This document shows positions 45,512 through 53,752 of a stretch of 64,000 nt of DNA, piece after piece. The notes under the pieces were generated by a model, which was not told the origin of the DNA, did not search any database, and saw nothing but the letters and a program-made list of their open reading frames with translations. Origin of the DNA: Parvibaculum sedimenti (lineage in GTDB: Bacteria > Pseudomonadota > Alphaproteobacteria > Parvibaculales > Parvibaculaceae); contig NZ_WESC01000004.1 of the NCBI RefSeq assembly GCF_009184905.1, positions 124,001-188,000 on the forward strand. Direction: 5' to 3'. Both the position numbers and the translations under genes were made by a program. How positions within the stretch are numbered: position 1 is the first letter of the stretch; the number at the start of each line of letters is the position of its first letter.

Positions 45512-46369
45512 ATGGACGATATTCGGTTTGGACGCGCGCGCGTCAACGACGTCGATATTCATTACGCGGAAGCAGGGCCCCGGGATGCGCCGCCCGTTAT
45601 GCTGCTGCACGGATTTCCCGAATTCTGGGCCGGGTGGCGCGCCCAGATTCTTGCGCTGGTCGCAGCGGGCTTTCGCGTCATCGCCCCGGATCAGCGCGGC
45701 TACAATCTAAGCGGCAAGCCGAAGGGCGTTGCCGCCTACGACCTGGACAAGCTGGCGGCCGATGTCGTCGCGCTCGCCGATCATTTCGGCATTTCCCGGC
45801 TGAAACTCATCGGGCACGACTGGGGTGCCTCCGTCGCATGGTGGCTTGCGACGACAAGACCGGATCGGCTCGAACGGATCGTGGTCATCAATGCTCCGCA
45901 CCCCGCCCTCTGGCTGAAGGCCATGCGCGAGGACAAGCAGCAGAGGCGCAAGAGCTGGTATGTGCAGATGTTCCGCCTGCCCTGGCTTCCCGAGGCCATC
46001 ATGAAGGCGCGTAACTTTCGGGGCCTTGCAGACGGTCTCGTGCGGTCAAGCCGCCCCGGCACGTTTCACGAGAGCGACGTTGCAGAATACCGCAAGGCAT
46101 GGTCGCAACCCGGCGCGCTCACCGCGACCGTCAACTGGTATCGCGCGCTGCTGAAAAAGCGGATGCCGGAGGCGCTGCCCTGGATCAAGACGCCGCTGCT
46201 CCTGATCTGGGGCGTCGAGGATCGTTTCGGCGAGAGGAGCGGGGGCGAGGCGAGTCTCGCGCTTTGCGAGAATGGCCGCTCGCTCTTCGTCGAGAGCGCG
46301 ACGCATTGGGTGCACCATGAGAAGCCCGCGCTCGTAAATGCGAGCTTGATCGAGTTCCTGCGCGACTGA
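45512..46369 (+). CDS. Alpha/beta hydrolase, epoxide-hydrolase-like
   Basis: A 285-residue alpha/beta hydrolase of the epoxide hydrolase / haloalkane dehalogenase type. Motifs are LHGFPEFWAGW (oxyanion side), the nucleophile Asp in IGHDWGASVAWW, and a C-terminal His in ESATHWVHHEKP. The Asp nucleophile and WxxW-like context favour epoxide hydrolase; dehalogenase is less likely. GGGAGGAG lies eight bases before the ATG. It opens in the opposite direction to the exporter's riboswitch leader. Confidence 0.85.
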   Translation: MDDIRFGRARVNDVDIHYAEAGPRDAPPVMLLHGFPEFWAGWRAQILALVAAGFRVIAPDQRGYNLSGKPKGVAAYDLDKLAADVVALADHFGISRLKLIGHDWGASVAWWLATTRPDRLERIVVINAPHPALWLKAMREDKQQRRKSWYVQMFRLPWLPEAIMKARNFRGLADGLVRSSRPGTFHESDVAEYRKAWSQPGALTATVNWYRALLKKRMPEALPWIKTPLLLIWGVEDRFGERSGGEASLALCENGRSLFVESATHWVHHEKPALVNASLIEFLRD

Positions 46370-46376
46370 TGCCCGA

Positions 46377-47402
46377 TCAGGCGTGGAGAATGCGCCGCAC
46401 GTCGCGCGCGATCTCCTCGCAGGCGCGCTTCGCCGCAGGCACCACGCCCGTCATTGCCGTGAAGGCGTGACAGAGATTGTCGTAACTGCGATAGGTCGTG
46501 TTGACCTCAGCCTCGCGCAGCGCCTGCGCATAGGCGATACCCTGATCGCGCAGCACATCGAAGCCAGCCGTTATTACGATGGCCGGGCACAAATCTTCGA
46601 GGTCGCCCGATTTGAGCGGCGAGGCCAGAATGTTTTTTGCCTCGCCGGGATCGTTCAGGTAGTGGCCGATGAACCACTCCATGATCTCGCGCGTCAGCGG
46701 ATAGACGTTCTCGCAACTTTCCCACGAGCCGCCCTGCCACTCCATGTCCGTGACCGGATAGATGAGAAGCTGCAACGCCGGCTCTTCTTCTCCCGTGCGC
46801 TTCATCTCCTGTGCGACGACGGCGGAAAGATAACCGCCCGCGCTGTCGCCACCGACCGCGATGCGCCGCGTCATGCCAAGCGTCTCGGCATTGTCCCGGG
46901 CATAGCGATAAGCCGCGAGCGCATCATCGACCGCTGCGGGGAACTTGTGTTCGGGGGCAAGCCGGTAATCGACCGACAGAACCACGCATTCGCCAATATC
47001 GGCGAGCATCGAGCAGAAGGTGTCGCAGGTATCAAGATCGCCGATGACGCAGCCGCCGAAGTGATAGAAGACGAGGCCCGGAAGCGGTCCACCCGCGTTG
47101 CGCGGCGTATAGAGACGTGCGCCGAGCGGCCCGGCAGACCCCGGCACGGTGACGGCTTCGACGAGGACCTGCGGGCTCCTCGTTCCGTCGAGAAGCTTCA
47201 GGCCCTGCGCCGTCGCGGCGCGGGCGGTGACGGGATCGAGCGTCGTGATCGAAGGCGCCTTGGCGCCCTGCACCGCGAGAAACTGCGCGCGCGCATCGAG
47301 CGTGCGGCCATCGATCGCTAGCGGCTTACCGCCGGCCATGGCGACAAGCGCGCCATCGGGCAGCTTCAGCAAGGTCCGCACGATCAGCTTCTGGATGCTC
47401 AC
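46377..47402 (-). CDS. Alpha/beta hydrolase, HSL-type, with variant oxyanion motif
   Basis: A 341-residue HSL-type hydrolase starting at GTG with GGGGAGGGG upstream. Nucleophile elbow GGDSAGGYLS and GFDVLRDQG for the acid are normal. The oxyanion motif that is usually HGGG reads YHFGGCVIGD, so one Gly is Phe. The enzyme may still be active but with altered acyl pocket. It converges with the epoxide-hydrolase-like gene (8-base gap), and the TetR regulator lies just upstream of its start. Confidence 0.85.
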   Translation of the reverse strand: MSIQKLIVRTLLKLPDGALVAMAGGKPLAIDGRTLDARAQFLAVQGAKAPSITTLDPVTARAATAQGLKLLDGTRSPQVLVEAVTVPGSAGPLGARLYTPRNAGGPLPGLVFYHFGGCVIGDLDTCDTFCSMLADIGECVVLSVDYRLAPEHKFPAAVDDALAAYRYARDNAETLGMTRRIAVGGDSAGGYLSAVVAQEMKRTGEEEPALQLLIYPVTDMEWQGGSWESCENVYPLTREIMEWFIGHYLNDPGEAKNILASPLKSGDLEDLCPAIVITAGFDVLRDQGIAYAQALREAEVNTTYRSYDNLCHAFTAMTGVVPAAKRACEEIARDVRRILHA

Positions 47403-47426
47403 CAGCCCCTCCCCTTGTGCATTCGA

Positions 47427-48104
47427 CTACTTCTGTTGCGCGTCAGTCTTGATCGGCAGGGCATGAAATCCATGCAGGACAAGCGTCGTCGCAAAATCGG
47501 CGGCTTCCGTCGCATTGAGTTCGGGCCGCTTGATCATCCGGTCGCCGATCTCCATGGCGATGCCGACCACGGCAGCCATCAGATATTCAGAATCCACCGG
47601 TGGCACATTGCCGTCACGAATATCCTCTTCGATATATTCGCGAATCTCCTCAAAGCCCGCGATCATCTCCGGCGTATCCATGCGGACGCGCAACGAGGCG
47701 GGATTGCGCCTGATGATCTGGAAGGTCATGCGGTCGGAGGCGAGATAGTCGAAATAAGTTCGGAAGGCGTTGCGGATGAATTCCTCGAAATTGCGCGAGC
47801 GAATGCGATCCGCCTTCAGGCGCGGGCGAATGCGGCGCATGCCGTCATCCATCAGCGCCTCGAAGACCTCTTCCTTGCTCTTGTAGTAGTTGTAGAACGT
47901 GCCGGAGGCGAGGCCGGTCTTGCGGATGATGTCCCGCACCGTGGTCGCGCCATAACCGAGCTCCGCAAAAACCTCGCGCGCCGCGTTCAGTATGGACTCG
48001 CGGTTGTTGAGCTTGGTCTGCTCACGCTTGCCGATGGGTTTCACGGAATGCATGAACGCGCCGTCCTGCCCGCCCTGCGGCGCCTTCTCCTTCAGGTCGG
48101 TCAT
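47427..48104 (-). CDS. TetR-family transcription regulator
   Basis: A 225-residue TetR repressor. The helix-turn-helix lies near residues 35-70 (AAREVFAELGYGATTVRDII and KTGLASGTFYNYYKSKEEVF), with a C-terminal ligand-binding domain of FadR/AcrR type. The start is uncertain: an in-frame GTG at 48185 and an ATG at 48053 are alternatives, and none has a strong ribosome site. It is placed just before the HSL-type gene on the same strand and divergent from the PaaI pair, so either may be its target. The dyad at 48394-48413 is a candidate site. Confidence 0.8.
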   Translation of the reverse strand: MTDLKEKAPQGGQDGAFMHSVKPIGKREQTKLNNRESILNAAREVFAELGYGATTVRDIIRKTGLASGTFYNYYKSKEEVFEALMDDGMRRIRPRLKADRIRSRNFEEFIRNAFRTYFDYLASDRMTFQIIRRNPASLRVRMDTPEMIAGFEEIREYIEEDIRDGNVPPVDSEYLMAAVVGIAMEIGDRMIKRPELNATEAADFATTLVLHGFHALPIKTDAQQK

Positions 48105-48393
48105 GAGCGAACCAGTACCCTCATACAGGCGGACGCGATCATCATGTCTCCTATGGGCGCAAAAGCGCGCCGATTCCAATTTCACCCTAATCTAGACGAA
48201 AGCGCCGCAAGGTCAATTTGAACGAGTGTCGCGCCGAAGAAAACTCCTGCCAATTCAATGACTTGACGGAATACGCGAGGGAAAGACGCACACCAAATAG
48301 GCGAAAAGCCCCTTTTGCGGCTCGTATCGGCGCTTCGATCGCAAGCGGCGCAGGGCAAGCGAACAGAAACGTAGCCTCGCCGAGTGCGATTGA

Positions 48394-48413
48394 GCATCGT
48401 AAATGTGCGATGC
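48394..48413. promoter_or_regulatory. Candidate TetR operator in the 359-base divergent gap
   Basis: The gap from 48105 to 48463 has no gene. It contains GCATCG-N8-CGATGC (48394-48399 and 48408-48413), 51 bases before the thioesterase start. The spacing and symmetry suit a TetR dimer. Nothing else in the gap was recognised apart from a TTGACG (48263-48268) that could be a -35 box. Confidence 0.35.
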
Positions 48414-48463
48414 GAACGGTAGACTCGCCCCACCCCCAATTCATGAGTTGTTCCGGGACGTAC

Positions 48464-48970
48464 ATGACTACCGAATTCAGGATGACGCCAGAGACGATGA
48501 TGGCGCTGAAGGAAATGCTTATTCAGCATGTTCCGCAAATGCGCGCGCTCGGCGTCGAAATCATCAACGCCGCCCACGCACAGGCCTGGCTCCGCGTACC
48601 TTACGACGAGAGGTTCATCGGCAATGCCGAGACGGGCGTGATCCATGGCGGCGTGATCACCACCGTGCTCGACAATACATGCGGCATGGCCGTGCAGCTC
48701 GCAATGGACGAGCCGAAGGCCATCGCGACACTCGACCTGCGTATCGATTACATGAAGCCGGCAACGCCCGGGCTCGCGCTGACGACCCATGCGCATTGCT
48801 ACAAGACGACGCGCAATATCGCTTTCGTGCGCGGCACTGCGTACCACACCGACATAAACGACCCCATCGCCTCCTGCGTCGGCACCTTCATGATCGGCGC
48901 AAATCGCACCGTGCCGACCGGCGTCGCCGCCGCGAAAGCCTTCATGGCGAAGCAGAAGAAGGAAGGCTGA
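48464..48970 (+). CDS. PaaI-family thioesterase
   Basis: A 168-residue hotdog thioesterase. The active-site stretch is VIHGGVITTVLDNTCGMAV (His-Gly-Gly and the Asp present), followed by IDYMKPA. Active in principle on an acyl- or aryl-CoA. The ATG at 48464 is used; an in-frame ATG at 48443 would add seven residues. The next gene, a related thioesterase, begins four bases after its stop and is probably cotranslated. Confidence 0.82.
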   Translation: MTTEFRMTPETMMALKEMLIQHVPQMRALGVEIINAAHAQAWLRVPYDERFIGNAETGVIHGGVITTVLDNTCGMAVQLAMDEPKAIATLDLRIDYMKPATPGLALTTHAHCYKTTRNIAFVRGTAYHTDINDPIASCVGTFMIGANRTVPTGVAAAKAFMAKQKKEG

Positions 48971-48973
48971 GCC

Positions 48974-49408
48974 ATGACGGACACAAAGACGCCGCGCGAT
49001 CTCAACGCCTTCATCGAGGGTATTCCCTATGCTCGCTTCCTCGGCATCAGCGTCGACCAGAAGGGCAATGAAATCACCACCGTGATGAAGTTCGACGAGA
49101 AGCTCATCGGCAATCCCCTGCTGCCCGCGCTACATGGCGGCGTGATCGGTGCTTTTCTTGAAATGACGGCGATCATTCAGCTCGCCTACGAAACGGGAAG
49201 CGCGGCGATCCCGAAGCCCATCGGCCTCACCATCGACTATCTGCGCTCCGGCAAGCCCGTCGACACCTATGCCCGTGCGCAGATCACCAAGCAGGGCCGC
49301 CGCGTCGCCACAGTGCATGCGGAGGCCTGGCAGGAAGATCGCTCGAAGCCCATCGCTGCGACGCATGGGCACTTCCTCCTGAAAACCGGCGAGGAAGCCG
49401 AGTCCTGA
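48974..49408 (+). CDS. PaaI-family thioesterase
   Basis: A 144-residue hotdog protein, a relative of the gene just upstream. The motif is LHGGVIGAFLEMTAIIQLA: His-Gly-Gly is kept and the acid is Glu in place of Asp. TIDYLRSG follows as usual. It is separated from the previous gene by three bases and from the MATE gene downstream by one, so these three form a tight operon. Confidence 0.82.
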   Translation: MTDTKTPRDLNAFIEGIPYARFLGISVDQKGNEITTVMKFDEKLIGNPLLPALHGGVIGAFLEMTAIIQLAYETGSAAIPKPIGLTIDYLRSGKPVDTYARAQITKQGRRVATVHAEAWQEDRSKPIAATHGHFLLKTGEEAES

Positions 49409-49409
49409 C

Positions 49410-50753
49410 ATGACGACGGATGACTCCCCGCCGCCGCAGCGCGTGACCCACGGACGCGTTCTGCGGCTGGCGGGGCCGATCGTTCTCTCCAATATCTCGA
49501 CGCCCCTTCTCGGCATTGCCGACATGGCGGTCATAGGCCGCATTCCAAATCCCGCCGCGCTCGGTGCCATCGCGCTTGGCGGCACCATCTTCAATTTCGT
49601 CTATTGGGGTTTCGGCTTTCTACGCATGGGGACGACCGGCCTCACCGCCCAGGCGCTCGGCGCAAAAAATGCGCATGAGGTCAGCGCCAATCTCGGTCGC
49701 GCACTCCTGATCGCCGCCGCAATAGGACTTTCACTGATCCTGCTACAATGGCCGATCGGACTTGCGGCCTTCGCGCTTCTGAAGGGGAGCTCTGAAGTTC
49801 AGGCCATGGCGCACGACTTCTTCGCCATCCGCATCTGGAGCGCGCCCTTCACGCTTGCGAACTTCGCGATCCTCGGCTGGTTCATCGGGCGGCAGAAGGC
49901 AAGCACAGCGCTGCTGCTGCAAGTCTTCATGAATGGTATCAACATCGCCCTCAATGTCACCTTCGTCGCGGTGTTCGGCTGGGCCGTGAAGGGCGTCGCG
50001 ACGGGCACGGTGATCGCCGAAATTGCCGCCTGCGCGCTCGGTCTCTCGCTTTCCGCCCGCGATCTAAAATCAGTCGGATGGCATTGGGAATGGCCGCGGC
50101 TCCTCGACCGTGAAAAGCTCGGCCGCATGATTGCGGTCAACCGCGACATCATGATTCGCACCTTCTGCCTCATTTTCGCTTTCGCGTTTTTCACGGCGCA
50201 AGGCGCGCGCTCTGGCGATGTTCTGCTGGCGGCGAACGCGGTGCTCGGGCAATTCATCGCAGTCTCGGCCTTCCTGCTCGACGCCTTCGGCTTTGCGGCC
50301 GAAGCGCTGGTCGGCCAGTCGGTCGGCGCGCGCGACCGCGCTGCATTCGACCGGACAGTGAAACTCACGTCCCTCTGGGCAGGCGGCGCAGCGCTCGCGC
50401 TTTCGCTGGGATTGCTCGCGGCAGGCCCGCTCCTCATTGATGCACTGACCACATCTGAGCCTGTGCGCGAGGCGGCGCGAACCTACCTGCCTTGGGCAGC
50501 GGCGGCGCCCTTCGCAGCGGTCTGGTGCTTCCTGCTCGATGGCATTTTCATCGGCGCGACGCGATCGGTCGAAATGCGCAATGCCATGGCGCTTTCGCTT
50601 GGCATCTTCCTCGCCGCCTGGTGGCTGCTCGCAGCACCTTACGGAAATCACGGCCTCTGGGCGGCACTCATCATCTTCTATCTCGCGCGAGCGGCGACGC
50701 TGCTCGGCCTATACACCTCGGTCGCGAAGTCAACGGCCCTCAAAGGCCAGTGA
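49410..50753 (+). CDS. MATE-family efflux transporter (DinF-like)
   Basis: A 447-residue MATE protein with 12 predicted helices in two bundles. The N-terminal part (VLRLAGPIVLSNISTPLLGI) and FVYWGFGFLRMGTTGLTAQA resemble DinF more than NorM. It exports cationic drugs or metabolites against Na+ or H+. It follows the PaaI pair in the same operon (one-base gap) and overlaps the convergent ArsC gene by 14 bases. Confidence 0.88.
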   Translation: MTTDDSPPPQRVTHGRVLRLAGPIVLSNISTPLLGIADMAVIGRIPNPAALGAIALGGTIFNFVYWGFGFLRMGTTGLTAQALGAKNAHEVSANLGRALLIAAAIGLSLILLQWPIGLAAFALLKGSSEVQAMAHDFFAIRIWSAPFTLANFAILGWFIGRQKASTALLLQVFMNGINIALNVTFVAVFGWAVKGVATGTVIAEIAACALGLSLSARDLKSVGWHWEWPRLLDREKLGRMIAVNRDIMIRTFCLIFAFAFFTAQGARSGDVLLAANAVLGQFIAVSAFLLDAFGFAAEALVGQSVGARDRAAFDRTVKLTSLWAGGAALALSLGLLAAGPLLIDALTTSEPVREAARTYLPWAAAAPFAAVWCFLLDGIFIGATRSVEMRNAMALSLGIFLAAWWLLAAPYGNHGLWAALIIFYLARAATLLGLYTSVAKSTALKGQ

Positions 50754-51099
50754 AGAGATCAAGCACATCTTCCGGCGGACGGCCTAGCTTCGCGCGCGCG
50801 CCGAAGATTACGACGGGGCGTTCGATCAGGATCGGGTTTTCGGCCATCGCCGCCACGAGCTGATCGTCGGAAAGCTTCTCATTGTCGAGGCCGAGATCCG
50901 TGTAGACCTGCTCGCCCTTGCGCATCAGATCGCGCGGCTTCATGCGCAGCTTCTTCAGCACGGATTTGATCTCGTCGGCTGAAGGCGGCGTCTTCAGATA
51001 GTCAACAATCTCGGGGTCGAGCCCGTGCTGCTCGATCAGCGAGAGCGTCGCGCGCGATTTGCTGCAACGCGGATTGTGCCAGATGATGACTTTCGACAT
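50740..51099 (-). CDS. arsC: Arsenate reductase (glutaredoxin-dependent, ArsC family)
   Basis: A 119-residue ArsC/Spx-fold protein. Its N terminus IIWHNPRCSKSRATLSLIEQ contains the catalytic Cys of the HxxxxCxxSR type, and a C-terminal RPVVIFGARAKLGRPPE supplies conserved Arg positions. The family reduces arsenate to arsenite with glutathione/glutaredoxin; the YffB-like branch is less well understood and has the same motif. No ars regulator or efflux gene is nearby, so an arsenic role is inferred from family only. Confidence 0.8.
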   Translation of the reverse strand: MSKVIIWHNPRCSKSRATLSLIEQHGLDPEIVDYLKTPPSADEIKSVLKKLRMKPRDLMRKGEQVYTDLGLDNEKLSDDQLVAAMAENPILIERPVVIFGARAKLGRPPEDVLDLFTGL

Positions 51100-51108
51100 G
51101 GGCGTTTC

Positions 51109-52152
51109 CTATTGAGCGTCGAGGCCGACCGCATCGCGCAAATGTTCGATGCCATCCGCAGCGAGCAACAGCGCAAGCTCGCGCTTGATACGGCTGACGA
51201 GTGTGGGCCCATCAAAGGTGAGCGCAGTGTAAAGCTGAACGAGGGATGCACCCGCGCGAATCTTCGCATAAGCATCGGCGCCGCTCGCCACGCCACCAAC
51301 GCCAACGATCGGAATCTTTCCGCCAGTCAGGCGATACATGGTTCGCAGCACTTCCGTCGACAGCGCGAAGAGCGGCTGGCCAGAGAGACCGCCCGTCTCG
51401 TTCGCCAGCGGCCCGGAGACGAGACCCTCGCGGCGGATTGTGGTGTTCGAAACGATGAGACCGTCGAGACTCTGATCACGCGCCACCTCGGCGATGTCGG
51501 CGAGTTCTTCATCGGTGAGGTCCGGCGCGATCTTGAGCAGAATTGGCGTGCGGCCCTGCCGCGCCTTCATCACGCGTGCGACGAGCGTTTCAAGTTCCGC
51601 CTTGTTCTGTAGCGCGCGGAGCCCCGGCGTGTTGGGCGAGGAGATATTGACGGTGAAATAACTTGCCAACCCCTCGAAGGCCGCGATGCCGGCCTCGTAA
51701 TCGGCAATACGGTCGGCGGCATCCTTGTTCGCGCCGATATTGACGCCAACAATGCCGGACCGCGCACGCCGCGCGATGAGACGACGCTTCAGCGCCGCAT
51801 GGCCTTCATTGTTGAACCCAAGACGATTGATGACGGCGCGTTCTTCCGTCAGGCGGAAGATGCGCGGGCGTGGATTGCCCGGCTGAGGGCGCGGCGTCAC
51901 GGTGCCGACTTCCGCAAAGCCGAGGCCGAGCTTCAGCATGGCATCCGGCACTTCGCCGTTCTTGTCGAAGCCAGCCGCAATACCCAGCGGATTGGGAAAG
52001 TGAAGGCCCCAAAGATCGATGCCGAGCGAAGACGGATTGGGCGCAACGTCCCGCGGCGCGAGCCCGAGCTTCAAGCCGAGAATGGTGAGCCGATGGGCAC
52101 GCTCAGGCTCGATGAAGCGGAGTGCCGGGCGCACAAGCGGAAAGAGGTCCAT
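51109..52152 (-). CDS. pyrD: Dihydroorotate dehydrogenase (quinone), class 2
   Basis: A 347-residue class 2 PyrD. The N-terminal membrane-associating helix (PLVRPALRFIEPERAHRL) distinguishes it from class 1. FMN/orotate motifs include NPLGIAAGFDKNGEVPDA, GTVTPRPQPGNPRPRIFRL, and the catalytic Ser region NISSPNTPGLRALQ. The final part SGADAYAKIRAGASLVQLYT is typical. It oxidises dihydroorotate to orotate with quinone as acceptor in pyrimidine synthesis. The ATG at 52152 is used; the frame extends far upstream in non-coding DNA. Confidence 0.93.
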   Translation of the reverse strand: MDLFPLVRPALRFIEPERAHRLTILGLKLGLAPRDVAPNPSSLGIDLWGLHFPNPLGIAAGFDKNGEVPDAMLKLGLGFAEVGTVTPRPQPGNPRPRIFRLTEERAVINRLGFNNEGHAALKRRLIARRARSGIVGVNIGANKDAADRIADYEAGIAAFEGLASYFTVNISSPNTPGLRALQNKAELETLVARVMKARQGRTPILLKIAPDLTDEELADIAEVARDQSLDGLIVSNTTIRREGLVSGPLANETGGLSGQPLFALSTEVLRTMYRLTGGKIPIVGVGGVASGADAYAKIRAGASLVQLYTALTFDGPTLVSRIKRELALLLAADGIEHLRDAVGLDAQ

Positions 52153-52157
52153 GAGGT

Positions 52158-52499
52158 TTAGTCCATCGGCGGAAAGCGATGCTCGCCACTCGCGCAAAGC
52201 GGCAGCGGGTCGACGCTCCGCACGGCACTGAGCGGGAGGTCGCCATAAAGGTGGGGGAAGAGGGCCCCGCCACGCGAGACCTCCCATTTGAGGTCGAGCG
52301 CGGCGGCATCGACGGCGACGAGCAGCAAATCGCTCGCGCCAGCGAAATGCTTTGCTGCCGTTTCCGGCGCCTGTGCGGCAGTCGAGAAATGAATGAAACC
52401 GTCTTTCAGATCGACGGGCGAGCCCGCAAAGCGGCCCGACGCCTCGGCAGCGCGCCACTCCGCCTGATGCACTATTTTGTAAATCGCGCGCGCGCTCAT
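52158..52499 (-). CDS. DUF952 domain protein
   Basis: A 113-residue cytoplasmic DUF952 protein: starts IYKIVHQAEWRAAEASG, then DLKDGFIHFSTAAQAPETAA with the conserved His in FIHFS, and LYGDLPLSAV near the end. The family is small and its reaction is unknown; an ADP-ribosyl-transferase-related fold has been suggested. It precedes pyrD by five bases, a common pairing, and is likely cotranscribed with it from a promoter near 52622. Confidence 0.85.
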   Translation of the reverse strand: MSARAIYKIVHQAEWRAAEASGRFAGSPVDLKDGFIHFSTAAQAPETAAKHFAGASDLLLVAVDAAALDLKWEVSRGGALFPHLYGDLPLSAVRSVDPLPLCASGEHRFPPMD

Positions 52500-52621
52500 G
52501 TCCCCGTCCGCCAGCCTTTGTCTTCGCGCGCGCAATGTAACGAGGGGTGCCGTAGGGAACAAGAAAAGCCGACATTTTGTATGGCAGGACAGCGCGGGCT
52601 TCCATTTCATAATTCAGGTTA

Positions 52622-52627
52622 ATTATA
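52622..52627 (-). promoter_or_regulatory. TATAAT box in the 335-base gap before DUF952/pyrD
   Basis: The gap 52500-52834 holds no gene. On the minus strand a perfect TATAAT (52627-52622) lies 123 bases upstream of the DUF952 start. No good -35 is seen at 17 bases, so the promoter is only probable. The rest of the gap showed nothing recognisable. Confidence 0.4.
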
Positions 52628-52834
52628 CCCATTACCGCTCGGTTCGGGATTTGATAGCGCCCCGCCCCAGCCGCCTCCTCGCACAGTCGGTTCCGGGCCG
52701 GAATCGACGAACTGGCGCGGCGTACAGCAAAGACCGTCGGGTTGCAGTCGCCAGACCCGCCGCACGAGCCATATGCGCTCGCAGTGGAAAAGATCGTCTG
52801 GCTCGCCCGCATCATCCGGGCGAGTCCGTAACGC

Positions 52835-53653
52835 TCAGCGCGACGACTTTCCCGATGTCGCGAGTACGTCCGGGACCGCCAACTGGTCCTTCATGATGGC
52901 CCGAAGCGCGCCGTCATCATGCGCCTCCAGCGCAAGCATCATCCGCTCGGCCCTGCGCCACGCGAAGCGCTGGAAGGCATCCACCGGCTCAGCCTGCAAG
53001 GAGCTCTTCAGCACCTGATATGCCTCTGCGCGCGGCCACGCGCCACCCATGGCCACAAGCTGCAAGGCATATTGATATGCGATCGCCGCGTTACCAGGGG
53101 CAAGCGCGAGTGCGTAATTGTAGGCGGCGATGCCCTTTTCACGGGAGGCACCGTAGATTGTCTCCGCAAGGACGCCGCCATCATTGACGATTTCGAGGTT
53201 CCAGCCGCCCAGCAGCGCGTTTGCCCATGGGTCTGTCGGCGCGAGTTCAAGCGCCCTGTCGATATGCTGGCGCGCCTCTTCCGCGTAACCCGCAAAATGG
53301 GCCGCGACGCTTCCCTCGATACGGCCGAGAAAACCCAGCGCCAGCGCAAGGTAGAGATGGCCTTCCACATTGTCGGGATCGAGCTGGAGGGCAGCGCGCG
53401 CGCTCTTCGCCGCCCGCCGGAAATCCTCGTGGCTCGCCTCGCCATGCTCGACAAAATCGCCCTCGGCGAGTTCCGAGCGCGCAGCCAGCGTCTCCCCCTC
53501 AGCCGTGCCCGCCTCATGGGCGAGCGTCGCCGCCCGGCGGAAATCGCCTTGCGCGAAGGCCTCGCGGGCCGCGTCGAGCGGCACCGCCGCAAACGCCGGC
53601 GACGCAGCGAGCAACAGGAGCATCAGCGGAAGGCAAAGACGCGGGCAATACAT
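52835..53653 (-). CDS. Exported TPR-repeat protein
   Basis: A 272-residue protein with a signal peptide (CLPLMLLLLAASPAFA) and about five TPR-like helix pairs (for example ARAALQLDPDNVEGHLYLAL, ALELAPTDPWANALLGGWNL, NYALALAPGNAAIAYQYALQ). It should be periplasmic and mediate protein contacts. The partner is unknown. It lies downstream of the lysyl-tRNA synthetase gene by 99 bases on the same strand. Confidence 0.75.
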   Translation of the reverse strand: MYCPRLCLPLMLLLLAASPAFAAVPLDAAREAFAQGDFRRAATLAHEAGTAEGETLAARSELAEGDFVEHGEASHEDFRRAAKSARAALQLDPDNVEGHLYLALALGFLGRIEGSVAAHFAGYAEEARQHIDRALELAPTDPWANALLGGWNLEIVNDGGVLAETIYGASREKGIAAYNYALALAPGNAAIAYQYALQLVAMGGAWPRAEAYQVLKSSLQAEPVDAFQRFAWRRAERMMLALEAHDDGALRAIMKDQLAVPDVLATSGKSSR

Positions 53654-53752
53654 CGCGCGATGATCCTTCGAGACGAAGGGCGTGGCAAGCAGGACCGCAT
53701 GCAGGCCCCGCGTGCCGACACCTACGCGCGTACGCCGCGAGGACCGGTCCGT

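Noticed and set aside
50740-51099. Arsenic resistance operon
   Set aside because: Only ArsC is present. The flanking genes are a MATE transporter and PyrD, and no ArsR, ArsB or Acr3 is seen.
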